Source of the DNA: Myxococcus eversor
GTDB taxonomy: Bacteria > Myxococcota > Myxococcia > Myxococcales > Myxococcaceae
Direction: 5' to 3'
Assembly: GCF_010894455.1 (NCBI RefSeq)
Contig: NZ_JAAIXY010000001.1
Location: 791,011-855,010 of the forward strand
Length of the DNA: 64,000 bases
This document shows, piece after piece, positions 32,701 to 43,229 of this stretch. How positions within the stretch are numbered: the stretch's first letter is position 1; every line of letters begins with the position of its first letter. The translations under genes were made by a program, and so were the position numbers. Below the pieces are notes generated by a model, which ran no database searches, had not been told where the DNA came from, and saw only the letters and a list, made by a program, of their open reading frames with translations.

Positions 32701-35700
32701 CGTCGCATCGCGGAGATGTATGCCGGCCCGCTGGAGAACGCGGAGATGGGCTTCCTGGCGGCGACGCGTGCGTTGCGCGAGCTGCCCGACGACCTGCGCT
32801 CGTTGGAGCTGTGCGCGTCGCTGGTGGACCGGGCCGAGGCTCCCGAGGAGCTGGGCGCGGTCATCATGGAAGTCGCTCCCAAGGCGGGCGACGCCGCGCG
32901 GGCCGAGCTGTACCGGACCCTGGCGCGACTGCAGACGGACCTGGGTGAGCCCTCCGAGGCGCTGACGTCCTGGAAGCGCGTGCTGGAGCTGCGTCCCACG
33001 GACACCGAGGCGTTGGATGGCACGGTCCGCCTGGTGGCCTCGCAGGGCAAGCCGTCGGAGCTGCTGGAGGTGCTGCGCCGTCAACTCGCCGTGGCCGAGG
33101 AACCGGCCCGTCGCGCGGTGGTTCTCTTCCAGATTGGACATCTGCAGGAGGAGCAGCTCCAGGACGCGCTCGGTGCGTTGGCGACGTTCCGGCGGCTGCT
33201 GGAACTCAAGCCGGACGACATGGCCGCGTTGGAGCGGATGGAGGCGCTCTGCCAGAAGCAGGAGCGCTGGCCGGAGCTGGCGGACGTGCTGGCCCGCCGC
33301 ATCGCGCTGATGCCCCCGGAGGCGGGCCTGGAGCTGAAGTTCCGGCTGGCCTCGGTGCGTGAGACGCGGCTGTTGGACCGGACGGGCGCGCTGGCGCTGT
33401 ACGGCGAGGTGCTGACGGTGCAGCCCAACCATCCCGGCGCCGTGGGCCGGATGGAGGGCCTGGTGTCGCGCGAGCCGCAGAACCTGCTCGCGGTGGAGAC
33501 CCTGCTGCGGGCCTTCCGCGCGAGCGGCGACGTGCCCCGGCTGGCGCAGGTCATCGAGACGCGCGTGGGTGTGTCCGCGGACTCGTTCGAGCGCAAGGCG
33601 CTGCTGGGCGAGCTGGCCACGCTGCGTGAGTCGCAGGGCGAAGTGGAGCTGACGTTCCTGGCCCTCTTCCGCGCCTTCAAGGAGGACCCGAACGACGGCG
33701 AGGTGCGCCGGCGTCTCGAGAACGCGACGGACGCGTCCGACGGCTATGACGAACTGGTCGCCGCGTACGAGGAAGCCCTGCCACGCGTGGCCGAGGCCGC
33801 GGACGCGGCGCAGGTGTGCCTGAAGCTGGGCCAGTTGCTGGAGTCGAAGCTGCGCGACTCCGACCGCGCGGTGTCCTACTACGAGCGGGCGCGCACGCTG
33901 CACGTCGCCGTTCAGGGGCGGGCGCTGGTGGCGTTGGACCGCCTGTACATGGAGCTGCAGGCGTGGCCGGAGCTGGCGGGAATCCTGGAGGCGCTGGTCT
34001 CCACGTCCACCGAGCAGGTGGATCGCGTGGGATACCTCTTCCGCCTGGGGCAGCTCTACCAGGAGCGGCTGGACAGTCCGGACCGCGCGGCGGGAGCGTA
34101 CGAGGCCATCCTCAAGCTGGAGCCCGGACATCTGGCCTCCGCGCGGCTGCTGGAGAGCATCTACGAAGGCGCCTCGGCGTCGGAGAAGCTCTACGCCATC
34201 CTCAAGCTCCAGGCCGACAAGGTCGTGGGGCCGGAGCGGGACCGCGTCCTCGCGAAGATGGCGCAGGTGTCCGCCGAGGGGCTCTCCGACCTGGGCGGCT
34301 CCATCGAGCTGTACCGCGAGCTGCTGGCGAAGAACGCGCGCAACGACCAGGCCTTCTCCGCGCTGGAGTCGCTGTACGAGCGCGCGGACCGGCCGCAGGA
34401 CCTGCGCGAACTGCTCGAAGGGCGTCTGGCGATGACGCTGGACCCTCGCGAGGTGGTGCGCCTCAACGAGCGGTTGGGCCGCGTGGTGTACCGGCTGCTC
34501 AAGCAGCCCGATGCGGCCGTGCCGTACTTCAAGGCGGCGTTGGACCGGGACGCGCGCAATCGCGCGGTGCTCGACACGCTGCGCGAGCTGTACGATGAGA
34601 CGGAGCAGCGCGAGGAACTCGTCGGCGTGCTGCGCCGGCTCATTCCCCTGCAAGAGAACAGTGAAGGCGTGAAGGCGCTGCGCCTGCGCCTGGCGGAAGT
34701 GCTGGCCGGCATGGGTCGTCGCGAGGAGGCGCTGGACGCCGCCCGCCGCGCGCTCGAGGTGGAGCCGCACCTGGTTCAGGAACTCGTGCGTGTGCACGCG
34801 CTCTTCGTCTCCCTGCGCGCGTGGAATGACGCCGTGCGTGCACTGGAACTCAAGGTGCAGGTACACCTGGGCGCCGAGGAGCGTGAGCAGGCCGTCGCCA
34901 CGTACTTCGAGGTGGCGGACCTGTGGGCGGGGCCGGGTGGCAAGCCCGAGCAGTCCTCGGGGGCCCTGGAGAAGGTGCTGGAGCTGGACCCGTCGAACCG
35001 CACGGCCTACGGGCGGGTGTGCGAGCTGTACCGCACGTACAACGACTGGCGCGCGTACGCGACGGCGGTCGACCGCTACATGCCCCACTTCGTCACGGAC
35101 GAAGAGAAGATGGCCGCGCTGCGCGAGCTGGCCCGGGTGCAGGAAGAGCGGCTGGGTCAGAAGGACGTGGCCTTCCTGGCGCTGTGCCGCGCGTTGCAGC
35201 TCGACCCCTCGGACGACTCGCTGCGCGAGGAAGTGGAGCGTCTGGCGGACGAGACGGGCAGCCACGAGGAACTGGCCGCGGTCTTCGAGGAGGTGGCGGA
35301 CGAGCTGCCTCGCGGCCCGCTGGCGGAGCGGCTCTATGCCACGCTCGCGCGAGTCCATGACACGCGCCTGGATGACCCGCAGGCCGCGGAGGCCGCGTTC
35401 CGGAAGATTCTCGAGTTCGACCCGACCAACGCCACCGCGCTGGACGGACTGGCCGCCGTCTTCCACCGTCGCGGCCAGGAGCGCGAGTACGTGGTGGCGC
35501 TGGAGCAGAAGCTCGAGGCCGCCGGCTCCATCGAGCAGCGCAAGGGCATCCTGAAGGAGATTGCCCGCGTCTGGGACGAGAAGCTGGAGGACCCGTCGGA
35601 GGCCGCCAGTGCGCTCCTGCGCGCCCTGGAGCTGGAGCCGGACGCGGAGACGCTCGGCGTGCTCACCGCGCTGTACCGGCGCCAGCGCGCGTGGCGCGAC

Positions 35701-38700
35701 GTGGCGATGACGCTCCTGCGCGCCCGCGACCTGGCGGACACGGCCGAGGAGCGCGCGCGCATCCAGGTGGAGGTCGCCGGAGTCTTCGAGAGAGATCTCT
35801 CCGATGACGACTCCGCCGTCGCCGCCTTCCGGCAGGCGCTGGAGCTGGACCCGGTCAACCGCGAGGCGCTGGAGTCGCTGGAGCGGCTGCACACCAAGCT
35901 GGACCAGCCCGCGGACCTGCTCGCCATCTACGAGCGGATGCTGGAGCTGAGCGAGGACTGGCGCGAGAAGGTCCGCGTCCTCTTCCGCAGCGCCAGCATC
36001 TGGGAGGACAAGTACCAGAACCCGGCCAACGCGGACGTGTGCGTGGAGGGCGTGCTCTCCATCGACCCGCAGAACGTCCAGGCCATCAAGGTCCTCATCC
36101 GGCTGCGCCGGGCCCAGGCGCGCTGGGAAGACCTCATCAACGCCTACGAGCGGCAGCTCTCCCTGGCCGTCAGCCCGCAGGAGCAGGCCGAGCTGTACGT
36201 GGACATCGGCAACGTCCAGTACCAGTCGCTCAAGGTGGTGGACCGGGCCGTCAACAGCTACCACGCCGCGCTCGCAGCGGACCCCGAGAGCCGTCCCGCG
36301 CTGCACGCCCTGGGCAACCTGTACGAGCGCAGCGGCAACTGGCCCTTCGCGCTGGAGATGCTCCAGAAGGAAGCGGAGCTCGCCGGCCAGTCGAAGGACG
36401 CGGTGGAGCTGTTCTACCGCTTGGGGAAGATCAACGAGGACATGCTGATGGACTCGGGCAGCGCCCGGAGTGCCTATCAGCAGGCCATCGCCATCGACGC
36501 GGGCCACCTGCCCAGCATCCGCGCCCTCAAGGGCATCCAGGAGCAGGAGAAGGACTGGAGCGGCTACGAGCAGACGCTGCGCCAGGAGGCGGAGCAGACC
36601 GAGGACCCGGCCGCCAAGGGTCGCGCCCTGCTGGACGTGGCGCGCTACCACGCGGAGACGCGCGAGGACCGGGACACGGCCACGGGCTACTGGGAAGAGG
36701 CGCTCAAGCACATCCCGGACAGCGTCGAGGCCGCGCGCCCGCTGGCGGACGTCTATATCGCCCACGAGGAGTGGGCGATGGCCGAGCGGATGCTGGACAT
36801 CGTCACGCGCAAGCTGTCGGACAAGGCCATGGTGGAAAAGGACTCGGCCACTGCCGCGGACCTGTGCCGCCAGCTCTACCGACTGGGCTACGTGGCGGAG
36901 AAGCTGGGGCGCCGCGACAAGGCCCTGAGCTGCTACGAGACGGCGTACGAGCGCGACGCGACGTACCTGCCGGCGCTCGAGGGCTACGGAAACCTGCTGG
37001 TCCAGACGCGCCGCTACGAGGGCGCGCTCAAGGTGTTCCAGACCATCCTCATCCACCACCGCGAGGACCTCACGGACCTGGAGGTGGTGGAGGTCTACTG
37101 GCAGCTCGGTGACATCCACGCCGCGCTCGGCCAGGTGGACCGCGCGCAGAACCACTTCGAGAAGGCGCTCGCCATCAACCCGGGCCACGAGCCCACGCTG
37201 CGCGCGCTCGTCGTGTTGATGGACAAGGCGGGGCAGTTCGAGAAGTCCGCCGACCTGCGCCAGCAACTCGTCGCCGAGCTGGAGGGCGAGGCCAAGGCGA
37301 AGGTGTACCTGGACCTGGGCCGCATCTCCCGCGACGAACTGCATGACCCGTACATGGCCATCGACGCCTTCACCGGCGCGCTCAAGGTCCAGCCGGACGC
37401 GCTGGAGGTGATGGACCAGCTGTACGTGCTCCTGCGCGAGACGCGTCAGGGCCAGAAGGCCGCGGATGTGCTGGCGCGGATGCTGGCGTTGCCCGCGCTC
37501 GCTTCGGAGCCGCACAAGGCCAAGCGCGTGTGGTTCGCGTTGGGCGAGCTGCGCCGCGATGACTTGAAGGACGTGGAGGGCGCGACGCAGGCGTTCAACG
37601 CGGCCCTGGACCTGGACCCGCGCTTCGTCGAGGCGTTCAGCTCTCTGGAGGCGATGCTCGGCGGTGCCCGCCAGTGGAAGCAGTTGGAGGAGAACTACAC
37701 GAAGATGCTCGGGCGGCTGCCCAAGACGCCGGAGACGCACGTGGCGCGCATGGCGCTGTGGCGGGCGCTGGGAGACCTGTACCACCAGGTGCTCAAGCAT
37801 CCAGAGGGCGCGGTGGCCGCCTATGGCGTGGCCGCCAAGGGCCTCCCGGACGATGCGGCGGTGCAGGAGGCCTTCGCGGACCTCGCCGGCAACATGCCCG
37901 GCAAGGAGGAAGAGGCCATCGCCGCGCTTCGTCGCGCGCTGCCTCACACGACGGATGCGCGCAAGGTGTGCGGGCAGATCGTCCGGCTGGCGGCGCTGCG
38001 CAAGGACTACGACCTGGCGTGGCTCGCGGCGCAGGCCGCGTCGGGGCTCCTGGGTGAAGCAGGGGAGGACGAGAAGGAGATCCTCTCCAAGCTGGGGCCC
38101 TACGCGAAGAAGAAGGAAGTGGCGCAGCGGCCGGTGGACGACCAGCTGTGGCACACGCAGCTGTTCCACCCGAAGTCGCGGGGCCCGCTGGCGGAGCTGC
38201 TCGGGCTGCTCTTCGCGAAGGCGGGACACCTGTACGCGGTGCCCTTCACCCAGTACCAGCTGGTGCCCAAGAAGCACCGCATCGACGTGGCCAGCGCGCA
38301 GGAGTACCACGTGCACCACTACCGCTACGTGGCGCGCCTGTTGGGCATGGAGGGCGTGGAGCTGTACTCACCCTTCCTCGTGGCGACGCGCGAGCGCATG
38401 GCCAAACGCTCCAACGAGCCCGCACCGGAGCCGCTGGTCAACGTGGAGCTCCTGCAGACGCACCCGCCCTGCGTTCGCGTGGGTGGCAAGTACTTCGCGG
38501 AGCAGGGACAGAAGGAGGTGTACTACCTCCTGGGGCGTGCCCTCGCGCTGGCCCGTCCGGAGCTGGCCTTCGCGCAGTACGTGCCCGCGGAGCGACTGGA
38601 GGCCATCCTCCAGGCGGCCCTCAACCTCGTGGTGGGCAATGTGCGTGTCGCCGAGTCCCTCCACGGCGTGGAGATGGAGCGGCGCGCCCTGGAGAAGGTC

Positions 38701-39000
38701 CTCACCGACGTGGACCGCGCGGCGCTCGCGAAGGCGGCGCGCGCCTGGCTTCCCACCGCGACACCTCAGTCCGTGCGCCAGTTCCTGGAGGGCGCGGAGC
38801 TCACCGCGTCGCGCGCGGGCCTCTTTGTCGCCGGGGAGATGGAGCCGGTGCGCCGGCTGGTCCAGGGGGAGACGGGGAGCTCGTTCCGGGTGGCGCCTCG
38901 CAACAAGCTCAAGGAGTTGCTCGTCTTCGCCACGTCCGAAGAGCTCCACAACCTGCGTGTGGCTGTTGGCACACACGTGGAGGTGCAGGTTCGTCGATAG
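26725..39000 (+). CDS. gltI: Giant TPR gliding motility protein GltI (AgmK)
   Basis: 4091 residues, the largest gene here. No signal peptide, so cytoplasmic or peripheral to the inner membrane. Almost the whole chain is made of roughly 35-40-residue helical hairpins of TPR type, recurrently of the form ALEKLLELDPxNxxAL and LYERxGRxxDLAEVLERR. The last 350 residues ([19 protein letters not shown] onward) are different and carry a globular domain with [19 protein letters not shown]. Matches AgmK/GltI of M. xanthus, reported as about 3800 residues. It starts 129 bases after the RG-rich gene; the ribosome site is weak (GAGG). Internal DNA is repetitive in pattern, so assembly errors are a risk, yet the frame is open throughout. 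Confidence 0.93.
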   Translation: MQQPTSPRPTLRVSDDRSFVEAEASLEKAGRVEELIRLYEGRSRDVATDEAVRLLCRAAELAHERQRNAPRAEELLKRALLVAKEPLPALRGLKRLHETRQDAAALADVLERLGSSTQGEESAGHYLKAADLYEQKLFRRDRAVLCLQRAARAKSDRAIFRRVRQLLLSEERFQTAFEALEREREALGDAGMSEEYAALAERLVDDPTEHELAQRVLEVARTLEPQNARVEKATRALQRFEQTWRDRVRMLRSMSLEERDRKSAARLSLLVAKLFAWYDPGAAGKVKEALDRCFLLWPGMPEGLSLIEKMAARSGGDFAAAIAQIESMAGEVKDRAAQVDLWLRVGTLRLGRLNDAPGALGAFEKAVAADPSRADAASLSAELLLEGGRAADAVVVLERYLGTVKDKSGQAAMRLRLAELCLTQLKDGAAARAHLEAALKLDPTHALAAFQLARLLAEDEELEAVVPLLDLALLAPRPRAERVAFCEALALMFEEKDDARGAFEVLSRALELDPARPLLLGSVVEHAEKANARPALALALQRAAQAAPVVEVAATLWRHLAQLLQGPLADPVRAEAAWREVLARLPGDEVAAEAVKSLQAAAALADDPKARLEAEVTRREAAGAAPEELEPLVREWMQLAPDEVGAVQRLQALCVALSRFDEAASLAGRLASLAETQLERNEWTARQAKLYAERLGRQEDAADLFLGLLSENVSTGVVVGGLERLAAAGVRTQEVTEALAAHYGRAGDHQRQVAALQQQLEATTEPTARKRLYSLLASIHEKQLADSRAAFDTRVRVLREDPRDDSTRAEALRLARDLSAHAELSRVLRTLATEAEDPTLALSLLTEAATLTEEGGLVADAIAALEAAVERAPESGPVLQRLVRLYGRAGRSADAEELLRKRIHGARGAERLELLLQLVDLNVELGRPAQAAEALNSALSHGAEEGRHLPRLAELYEKAGRTRELGETLARMIGLAESAGESDKVSRLKLRRAQLLQGTQDGSAEAVQSYADILLQRPSDPDALAALEAMLASGPSREAAARVLLPALERTKDHRKLVATLDVLAEVAKDDAARVQVLRQAAQVHLAHLRQPELAFAALARALRLAPGDAGLRSTARQAAEDADSVDSYAEIIAELAEEGDVGPARGALLRELAEVQEKKLDDKAGAVKALRALLALEPGNLDSLRSLQRLHRAGEEWAALAEVLEKLAAASPEPAEQLAFLREAALLHETRLSDLESASEAWRAIAERDSASREAAAALDRLYTELEKHQDLAWALALRRNQEGQSPQGREVSFRLAELQRTVLDDPNAALGLYRRILSEDSGHPGSRAALEAWVKAAVTASGAALEVLDPVLAQVGDHARRVALREVRMESALTVEKILLAGEVRRIYERDMRQPSLAFMSAVKSFAQGLDRDGVRPDLERLARETGSHEVLAEIYESAAVELTEGEPAALELLRRAAEIRESLDQPEEAARLWKNLLADAPQDRQALESLSRLYEKGQNAKSLSEVYTRQAQLSQDAEERVGLLLKAGEAYANSGEDARAVETYRSALALRRVPEGLLALEKLYAKARRFVEQADVLEQLAEGAADDAARRSWLLKRAQLLEKEVGPTEALPVYRRLLELAPGDGQVVAGLERLMAHDGPRVEAARLLEPVYRGLNDTRKLVEVLEVLLPGVAPERRLEHIQEIATLREALGQTSLAFVARLRAFNEFPQETSVRDELERLAADSGSFEEVAGAYEDQLERDTQEPLAGDLWRRLATLYDNRLKRYDLAVRALEEVSRRDPKNKAVLESISRVHRRTGAHRELALVMRRQVAAEPSPASQVNLLFELAHLAEETLADKALAAQAYREVLALRPENANAIKLLGRVLADMERWPELAQHIERETQLADARGAQEEASDLRVRLGRLKFSRLDDPRGALELYQSVLARRAGHAGAVGALEEMARSESPLRGAAASTLEPVFVAVGNHLKQVEMLESRVSAEAVPQERAALLRRIAEMYAGPLENAEMGFLAATRALRELPDDLRSLELCASLVDRAEAPEELGAVIMEVAPKAGDAARAELYRTLARLQTDLGEPSEALTSWKRVLELRPTDTEALDGTVRLVASQGKPSELLEVLRRQLAVAEEPARRAVVLFQIGHLQEEQLQDALGALATFRRLLELKPDDMAALERMEALCQKQERWPELADVLARRIALMPPEAGLELKFRLASVRETRLLDRTGALALYGEVLTVQPNHPGAVGRMEGLVSREPQNLLAVETLLRAFRASGDVPRLAQVIETRVGVSADSFERKALLGELATLRESQGEVELTFLALFRAFKEDPNDGEVRRRLENATDASDGYDELVAAYEEALPRVAEAADAAQVCLKLGQLLESKLRDSDRAVSYYERARTLHVAVQGRALVALDRLYMELQAWPELAGILEALVSTSTEQVDRVGYLFRLGQLYQERLDSPDRAAGAYEAILKLEPGHLASARLLESIYEGASASEKLYAILKLQADKVVGPERDRVLAKMAQVSAEGLSDLGGSIELYRELLAKNARNDQAFSALESLYERADRPQDLRELLEGRLAMTLDPREVVRLNERLGRVVYRLLKQPDAAVPYFKAALDRDARNRAVLDTLRELYDETEQREELVGVLRRLIPLQENSEGVKALRLRLAEVLAGMGRREEALDAARRALEVEPHLVQELVRVHALFVSLRAWNDAVRALELKVQVHLGAEEREQAVATYFEVADLWAGPGGKPEQSSGALEKVLELDPSNRTAYGRVCELYRTYNDWRAYATAVDRYMPHFVTDEEKMAALRELARVQEERLGQKDVAFLALCRALQLDPSDDSLREEVERLADETGSHEELAAVFEEVADELPRGPLAERLYATLARVHDTRLDDPQAAEAAFRKILEFDPTNATALDGLAAVFHRRGQEREYVVALEQKLEAAGSIEQRKGILKEIARVWDEKLEDPSEAASALLRALELEPDAETLGVLTALYRRQRAWRDVAMTLLRARDLADTAEERARIQVEVAGVFERDLSDDDSAVAAFRQALELDPVNREALESLERLHTKLDQPADLLAIYERMLELSEDWREKVRVLFRSASIWEDKYQNPANADVCVEGVLSIDPQNVQAIKVLIRLRRAQARWEDLINAYERQLSLAVSPQEQAELYVDIGNVQYQSLKVVDRAVNSYHAALAADPESRPALHALGNLYERSGNWPFALEMLQKEAELAGQSKDAVELFYRLGKINEDMLMDSGSARSAYQQAIAIDAGHLPSIRALKGIQEQEKDWSGYEQTLRQEAEQTEDPAAKGRALLDVARYHAETREDRDTATGYWEEALKHIPDSVEAARPLADVYIAHEEWAMAERMLDIVTRKLSDKAMVEKDSATAADLCRQLYRLGYVAEKLGRRDKALSCYETAYERDATYLPALEGYGNLLVQTRRYEGALKVFQTILIHHREDLTDLEVVEVYWQLGDIHAALGQVDRAQNHFEKALAINPGHEPTLRALVVLMDKAGQFEKSADLRQQLVAELEGEAKAKVYLDLGRISRDELHDPYMAIDAFTGALKVQPDALEVMDQLYVLLRETRQGQKAADVLARMLALPALASEPHKAKRVWFALGELRRDDLKDVEGATQAFNAALDLDPRFVEAFSSLEAMLGGARQWKQLEENYTKMLGRLPKTPETHVARMALWRALGDLYHQVLKHPEGAVAAYGVAAKGLPDDAAVQEAFADLAGNMPGKEEEAIAALRRALPHTTDARKVCGQIVRLAALRKDYDLAWLAAQAASGLLGEAGEDEKEILSKLGPYAKKKEVAQRPVDDQLWHTQLFHPKSRGPLAELLGLLFAKAGHLYAVPFTQYQLVPKKHRIDVASAQEYHVHHYRYVARLLGMEGVELYSPFLVATRERMAKRSNEPAPEPLVNVELLQTHPPCVRVGGKYFAEQGQKEVYYLLGRALALARPELAFAQYVPAERLEAILQAALNLVVGNVRVAESLHGVEMERRALEKVLTDVDRAALAKAARAWLPTATPQSVRQFLEGAELTASRAGLFVAGEMEPVRRLVQGETGSSFRVAPRNKLKELLVFATSEELHNLRVAVGTHVEVQVRR

Positions 39001-39047
39001 CACGATAGAACCCCGAGAAGGGTTCACGCGTTGATGAGCGACCGGGC

Positions 39048-39093
39048 GGTCAAGGCACTGATCCTTGACCCCTCCAGTGGGCACTTCTACGAT
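39048..39093 (+). promoter_or_regulatory. Candidate gltJ promoter with an 8-base-arm dyad at the -35 box
   Basis: TTGACC (39065-39070), a 17-base spacer and TACGAT (39088-39093), 43 bases before the gltJ ATG. The -35 box is part of a perfect dyad GGTCAAGG-N7-CCTTGACC (39048-39070). As a hairpin it could also act as an attenuator after gltI, but no T-tract follows. It suggests separate or additional transcription of gltJ. Confidence 0.45.
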
Positions 39094-39136
39094 TCCGACG
39101 GGATTTCTCCCGTCATTTCCGAGGCTTGCGGAAGAG

Positions 39137-41248
39137 ATGCGTTTCGTCTGTGACAGCTGCCGCGCGCAGTACATGATCAGCGACGACAAAGTTGGCCCGA
39201 AGGGGGTCAAGGTTCGTTGCAAGAAGTGCGGCCACAACATCACCGTGCGCCCAGCGGGCGCCGCGGCGGGGAAGGATTCCCCGTCGGAGCCCGCGACTTC
39301 TTCCGCCCCTGCCTCCGCCTCGAACGGCGCGAGCACTCCGAGCAAGGAGGCCGAGTCGTCATCGTCCGCCTCGCTGCCCGCCACGCTGGGGACTCCGCCG
39401 GAGGGCGGGCTCTTCACCGACGTGGAGGAGGACGAGATTGGAGCCGTGTTCGACCAGGTCCTCAGCTCTGGCACGCACAAGATTCCGACGGGTGAAGCCC
39501 TCGGAGAAGCCGCGGCGCGCGAAGCCACGGCGGAGAACGTGCGCAAGCTGGCCGAGGCCGAGGACGAGCCCGACAAGGAGGAGGCGAAGCCCCAGGCCTC
39601 TTCGCACGACTGGTATGTGGCCATCGACGAGAAGCAGGTGGGGCCGCTCTCCGTCGAAAAGGTGAAGGACGCCTGGGACCGCGGAGAGGTGGGACCCGAC
39701 AGCCTCTGCTGGCGCTCCGGCTTCAGCGACTGGATTCCCCTCTCGGAGACGGCGGAGCTGGCGTCGGTGCTCGCCCCGCGTCCGTCGAAGCCGACCATCG
39801 TCGCGCCTGAGCCGGTGTCGGGCACTTCGCCCACGGTTCAAACCGGGCCGGTGCAGTCCGCGTTCAGCGCGGGCAAGGTGTCCAAGAACGACAGCTCGCC
39901 CCCGCCGTCCTCTTCCCACGAGGCGCCGGCGGGCTGGAAGCCCTCCGCCGCCAGTGTGCTGGCCTCGCTGGTGAAGGAGGAGAACGACGCGTTCTCCAAG
40001 CCTCCACCGACGCCCGCGCCTCCGCTGGGCCGCGAGCCCGTGTCCCAGTCGCGCCTGCTCGATGTGCCCATGCCTCCCCCGGAGCCGGTGTCTTCTCCGT
40101 CGCTGATGGGAGCGAGCGCGGCCATGGCCGCGCAGATGGCGCAGCCGCAGGTCCAGCAGCCGTATCCTCATCCTCAGCAGCCCATGGCACCCTATGGGCA
40201 GCCCGCGCAGATGCCGTATGGGCAGCAGCAGCCCGCGCACTATGCGCAGCCCGGTCCCGCGCAGTATCCGCCGCAGGGCTATGCGCCCACGTATGCGCAG
40301 CAGGGTGGCGCTTCCTCGCAGGGCGGCAAGAACCGCATGGGCCTGATGGTGGGTATCGCCGTCGGGGTGCTGGGGCTCGGCGGTGGTGTCCTTGCGTTCA
40401 CCCTGAAGGGTGACAGCAAGGTCGAGGCTCCGGTGACAACGCCGGTGGCCGCGCCGCCTGTCGCCGCGGCGCCTCCGCCTGTCGCGGCCCCCGTGAATCC
40501 TCCGCCCGTGGCCGCGCCCGTGCAGACGCCTCCCGTCGTGGTGGCGGGAGCCCCTGCGGGTTCGGCAACGCCTCCGCCCGTCGCGGCTGGAACGCCCGAT
40601 GCGGCGAATCCGGCAGTGGCCGCTGGGACGCCGACGCAGCCGGTGGCGACACCTCCGCCCGCGGTCGTCGCTCAGGCGCCGGTCGTGGCCACGCCTCCGG
40701 TGGATGCGGCGAAGCCGCTCGACTCCGCCGTGGCGAAGGTGGAGCGTCCATCAACACCGCGCAAGACGGGTGGTTCCTCGTCCGCGGGTCGCAGGGAAGA
40801 GCCCGAGGAGCGTCCCGTGGCGCGCGCGGAGCGGCCCGCTGCGAGCGATGGCGACGACGACTTCGACGAGCTGTTCGGCACGAAGAAGCCGAAGAACGAG
40901 CCCAAGCCCTCTGAGTCGCGGCCCACCGCCTACATTCCTCCCGAGCCTGGGGGCGGTGGTGTGCGCGACACGCTCCAGCGTTCCGACATCATGGAGGTGG
41001 TGCTGAACAACAAGCCCGCCATCGTGAAGTGCGTGAACGAGCAGAAGAAGAAGGACCCGATGTTGAGCGGCAAGCTGGTGATGCGGTGGACCATCCAGAC
41101 GAGTGGCAAGACGGCAAACGTCACATGCAAGACGGATGAGTACCGCACCACGTACATGGCGAGCTGCATCTCGGGGCTCATCAAGAGCTGGGCGTTCCCT
41201 CGTCACAAGAAGCAGGGCGAGCCCATCGACTTCCCGTTCACCTTCTGA
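39137..41248 (+). CDS. gltJ: Zinc-finger/GYF/TonB-like gliding protein GltJ (AgmX)
   Basis: 703 residues. An N-terminal MJ0042-type zinc ribbon with C5, C8, C28 and C31 (MRFVCDSCRAQYMISDDKVG); a GYF domain at about 158-212 (DWYVAIDEKQVGPLSVEKV to DWIPLSE); a long Pro/Gln-rich disordered region; one membrane helix at about 401-421 (MGLMVGIAVGVLGLGGGVL); a Pro/Ala-rich periplasmic linker; and a C-terminal TonB-like AgmX/PglI domain (MEVVLNNKPAIVKCVNEQ). In M. xanthus GltJ the zinc finger and GYF domain control assembly of the motor with the MglA GTPase. I chose ATG 39137, not the in-frame TTG at 39065, because the zinc-ribbon family begins at this Met. Confidence 0.94.
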   Translation: MRFVCDSCRAQYMISDDKVGPKGVKVRCKKCGHNITVRPAGAAAGKDSPSEPATSSAPASASNGASTPSKEAESSSSASLPATLGTPPEGGLFTDVEEDEIGAVFDQVLSSGTHKIPTGEALGEAAAREATAENVRKLAEAEDEPDKEEAKPQASSHDWYVAIDEKQVGPLSVEKVKDAWDRGEVGPDSLCWRSGFSDWIPLSETAELASVLAPRPSKPTIVAPEPVSGTSPTVQTGPVQSAFSAGKVSKNDSSPPPSSSHEAPAGWKPSAASVLASLVKEENDAFSKPPPTPAPPLGREPVSQSRLLDVPMPPPEPVSSPSLMGASAAMAAQMAQPQVQQPYPHPQQPMAPYGQPAQMPYGQQQPAHYAQPGPAQYPPQGYAPTYAQQGGASSQGGKNRMGLMVGIAVGVLGLGGGVLAFTLKGDSKVEAPVTTPVAAPPVAAAPPPVAAPVNPPPVAAPVQTPPVVVAGAPAGSATPPPVAAGTPDAANPAVAAGTPTQPVATPPPAVVAQAPVVATPPVDAAKPLDSAVAKVERPSTPRKTGGSSSAGRREEPEERPVARAERPAASDGDDDFDELFGTKKPKNEPKPSESRPTAYIPPEPGGGGVRDTLQRSDIMEVVLNNKPAIVKCVNEQKKKDPMLSGKLVMRWTIQTSGKTANVTCKTDEYRTTYMASCISGLIKSWAFPRHKKQGEPIDFPFTF

Positions 41249-41360
41249 GCGGGCGAGGGGCTTTCCGGGTCCGGTGTGACACGTGGGGCGCGCCTGGGGC
41301 TGATGTGAGTGTTCGCTTTCGTGAGGGCTGAATTTCCGCGAAGGCGATGCGTTGGTAGGC

Positions 41361-41403
41361 GTGTCGACACTCGTTGACACGTCAGGACGGGCGGGACTAA
41401 AGC
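41361..41403 (+). promoter_or_regulatory. Candidate promoter and dyads upstream of the Cys-rich lipoprotein gene
   Basis: A consensus -35 TTGACA (41374-41379) with a possible -10 TAAAGC (41398-41403, 18-base spacer), about 90 bases before the start at 41495. The -35 overlaps a dyad TGA-CACG-TCA (41375-41384), and a perfect palindrome GTGTCGACAC (41361-41370) lies just upstream. A half-matching TGACACGT recurs at 41277-41284. The dyad is the exact reverse complement of one at 52674. Confidence 0.45.
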
Positions 41404-41494
41404 CGAGCCGCTCGCATGGACGTCGGGGTCTGAAGTCAGTGGCCGGAGGCCCCCAGAGAGACGTTCCAAGCAGACTCACGGAGGGATTCTCAAC

Positions 41495-42424
41495 ATGCAG
41501 CTTCGCAAGATGATGCTGGTGCTCACGGCGCTGGGCGCGATGAGCGGTTTGATGGCCGGTTGCGGTGACGACGAGCCGGGTAACTCGCTCTGCACCTCGA
41601 ACGACGAATGTGCCGGCACGGAGATCTGCCACCCGGATGCGGGTGTCTGTGTGACGACGTGTGATGTTGGTGCCGACTGTCCGGACTCCGCGAAGACGTG
41701 CGCGCCCCTGGGTGGCACGAGCAGCGAGGCCAACACGCGGATCTGCCAGTGCTCCACGGACGTGCTCTGCAACGGCGGCGCGGACTCCGAGACGACCGAC
41801 ATGGTCTGCTCCGACCTGGATACCGTTTGCGTGCCGAAGTGCGGCTCGAACAGTGATTGCGGCACCGGTCGCGTGTGCGACACGGCGTCCGGCCAGTGCG
41901 AGGAAGACAGCTCCACTGGCGACACCTGCACGGGTACCGCCCAGAGCACCTGCCTCTATGGCGACTTCTGCAGCAGCGGCACCTGCACCCAGGTTCCGGC
42001 GCCTACCTGCGCGAACTTCACGCCTGCCCAGGGCGGCAAGCAGCCTGTCTGGACCATCTCGTCCACGGGTCCGATCATCTACGACATCACCCAGGTCTCC
42101 TTCGGCCAGGACTCGTTCTGTGGCACGGGCAGTGGAACTACCGGCATGACCGCGAAGGCCCGCGTCCGCGCCTACCAGCCCGCGACTGGCACGACGACCT
42201 TCCCGGCCCAGGTCAGCGGTCTCCCCGGCCTGTTCTACGTGCGAGTCAATGGCAGCCAGCTGGATGGCGTTCAGACCATCCGTCCGTCCGAGTACAGCAC
42301 GTCCAACGCGGGCAAGAACGCGGAGTTCACCATGAACTTCTGCCCGGGCGCCACGGCGACGACGCTGTCCATTGGACTGTACTTCACCAATGGCAACGAG
42401 ATCTGCGCGCAGCTCAACCGCTAG
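41495..42424 (+). CDS. Cysteine-rich lipoprotein, Dickkopf-like N-terminus
   Basis: 309 residues with lipobox MAGC near residue 22. The first 140 mature residues are rich in spaced cysteines arranged as C-x5-C-x4-C blocks (CTSNDECAGTEICHPDAGVC, NSDCGTGRVCDTASGQC), a pattern common in myxobacterial surface lipoproteins. The remainder is beta-rich with few cysteines and no recognised domain. An in-frame ATG follows a GGAGGG-like site. Probably on the outer surface; function unknown. Not part of the gliding cluster as I know it, although it follows gltJ. Confidence 0.8.
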   Translation: MQLRKMMLVLTALGAMSGLMAGCGDDEPGNSLCTSNDECAGTEICHPDAGVCVTTCDVGADCPDSAKTCAPLGGTSSEANTRICQCSTDVLCNGGADSETTDMVCSDLDTVCVPKCGSNSDCGTGRVCDTASGQCEEDSSTGDTCTGTAQSTCLYGDFCSSGTCTQVPAPTCANFTPAQGGKQPVWTISSTGPIIYDITQVSFGQDSFCGTGSGTTGMTAKARVRAYQPATGTTTFPAQVSGLPGLFYVRVNGSQLDGVQTIRPSEYSTSNAGKNAEFTMNFCPGATATTLSIGLYFTNGNEICAQLNR

Positions 42425-42626
42425 TTCGTGGAGCGGAGTGTTCTCGTCTGTGCGGTGAGAACGAGCACGGAGCCTCATCCCTACCCAGGGGTGGGGCTTC
42501 GCGCGTTTGGGATGTCCGACTTCATCGTTTCGAGCGGGCAAAGGGGACGTGAATAAGGCCTCCCCACCTCTCGTTTGAATGTGCGACGGCGCTTGGCGCC
42601 AGTTGACGGAAGAGAAGGAGACCTCG

Positions 42627-43118
42627 ATGAGTTATCGTTTTGCTGCGCTGTGTGTCGCTGCCTTTGCAACGCATGCCTTGGCTGAGGACTCTGCCATCGG
42701 TCGCGAAGTCCGCCTCGAGTGCCCTGCGGGAACCGTGCAGAAGGGCGGCCGGGTGAGCAAGGACATGGGGGTCTTCTGCGTGAGAGTGGGCTCCACTCCG
42801 CAGAAGCCCGCACTACATGGCCCCTACATGGACTTCTGGGCCAGCGGTCAGAAGCAGTCCGAGGGGCAATACAAGGACGGTTTCCGCTCGGGGCGCTGGA
42901 CCTTCTATGACGCCAACGGCGTGAAGACCGGGGAGACCCAGTTCGAGAACAACGACTACCACGGCCAGCGCGTGGAGTATTTCCCCAATGGCGCCAAGAA
43001 GATGGAGCAGACCTGGGTGAAGGGGAAGCGCGAAGGCGTCGAGGCGACCTACACCGAGAATGGGCAGAAGGTCTCCGAGGTCCAGTACTCGGCGGACAAG
43101 CCGCTGGCTTCCAAGTAG
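42627..43118 (+). CDS. Exported MORN-repeat (YwqK-type) protein
   Basis: 163 residues. A signal peptide ends near ATHALAED, and the mature part holds repeated MORN-like motifs: GPYMDFWASGQKQSEGQYKD, GRWTFYDANGVKTGETQFE, GQRVEYFPNGAKKMEQTW and GVEATYTENGQKVSEVQY. The fold is that of the YwqK family, sometimes labelled toxin-antitoxin on weak grounds; no toxin gene is next to it. AAGGAG sits 6 bases before the chosen ATG. A strong terminator follows. Confidence 0.85.
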   Translation: MSYRFAALCVAAFATHALAEDSAIGREVRLECPAGTVQKGGRVSKDMGVFCVRVGSTPQKPALHGPYMDFWASGQKQSEGQYKDGFRSGRWTFYDANGVKTGETQFENNDYHGQRVEYFPNGAKKMEQTWVKGKREGVEATYTENGQKVSEVQYSADKPLASK

Positions 43119-43145
43119 CCCTTTCGTCACTTCGGCAGGACCCGA

Positions 43146-43178
43146 GGCCCTCACTCCGTCGGAGCGAGGGCCTTTCTT
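43146..43178 (+). terminator. Intrinsic terminator after the MORN gene
   Basis: GGCCCTC-A-CTCC, loop GTC, GGAG-C-GAGGGCC, then TTTCTT. This is an 11-pair hairpin with one A-C mismatch and a T-rich tail, 28 bases after the stop. Confidence 0.85.
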
Positions 43179-43229
43179 GCTTCGCCAGAAGGCTTTCCCG
43201 AACTGCTCTGCTCGGATAGGAAGATCGGC

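Noticed and set aside
27000..38000. Repeats in gltI as a tandem DNA repeat or CRISPR array
   Set aside because: The periodicity is at protein level (TPR units) with diverged DNA; no identical direct repeats with unique spacers.
32497..38319. 1940-codon minus-strand frame antisense to gltI
   Set aside because: It is a product of the high third-position GC of gltI, with repetitive His/Arg/Gln composition and no domain.
42627..43118. YwqK-type gene as half of a toxin-antitoxin pair
   Set aside because: The product is exported and no candidate toxin gene adjoins; the antitoxin label for this family is weakly founded.
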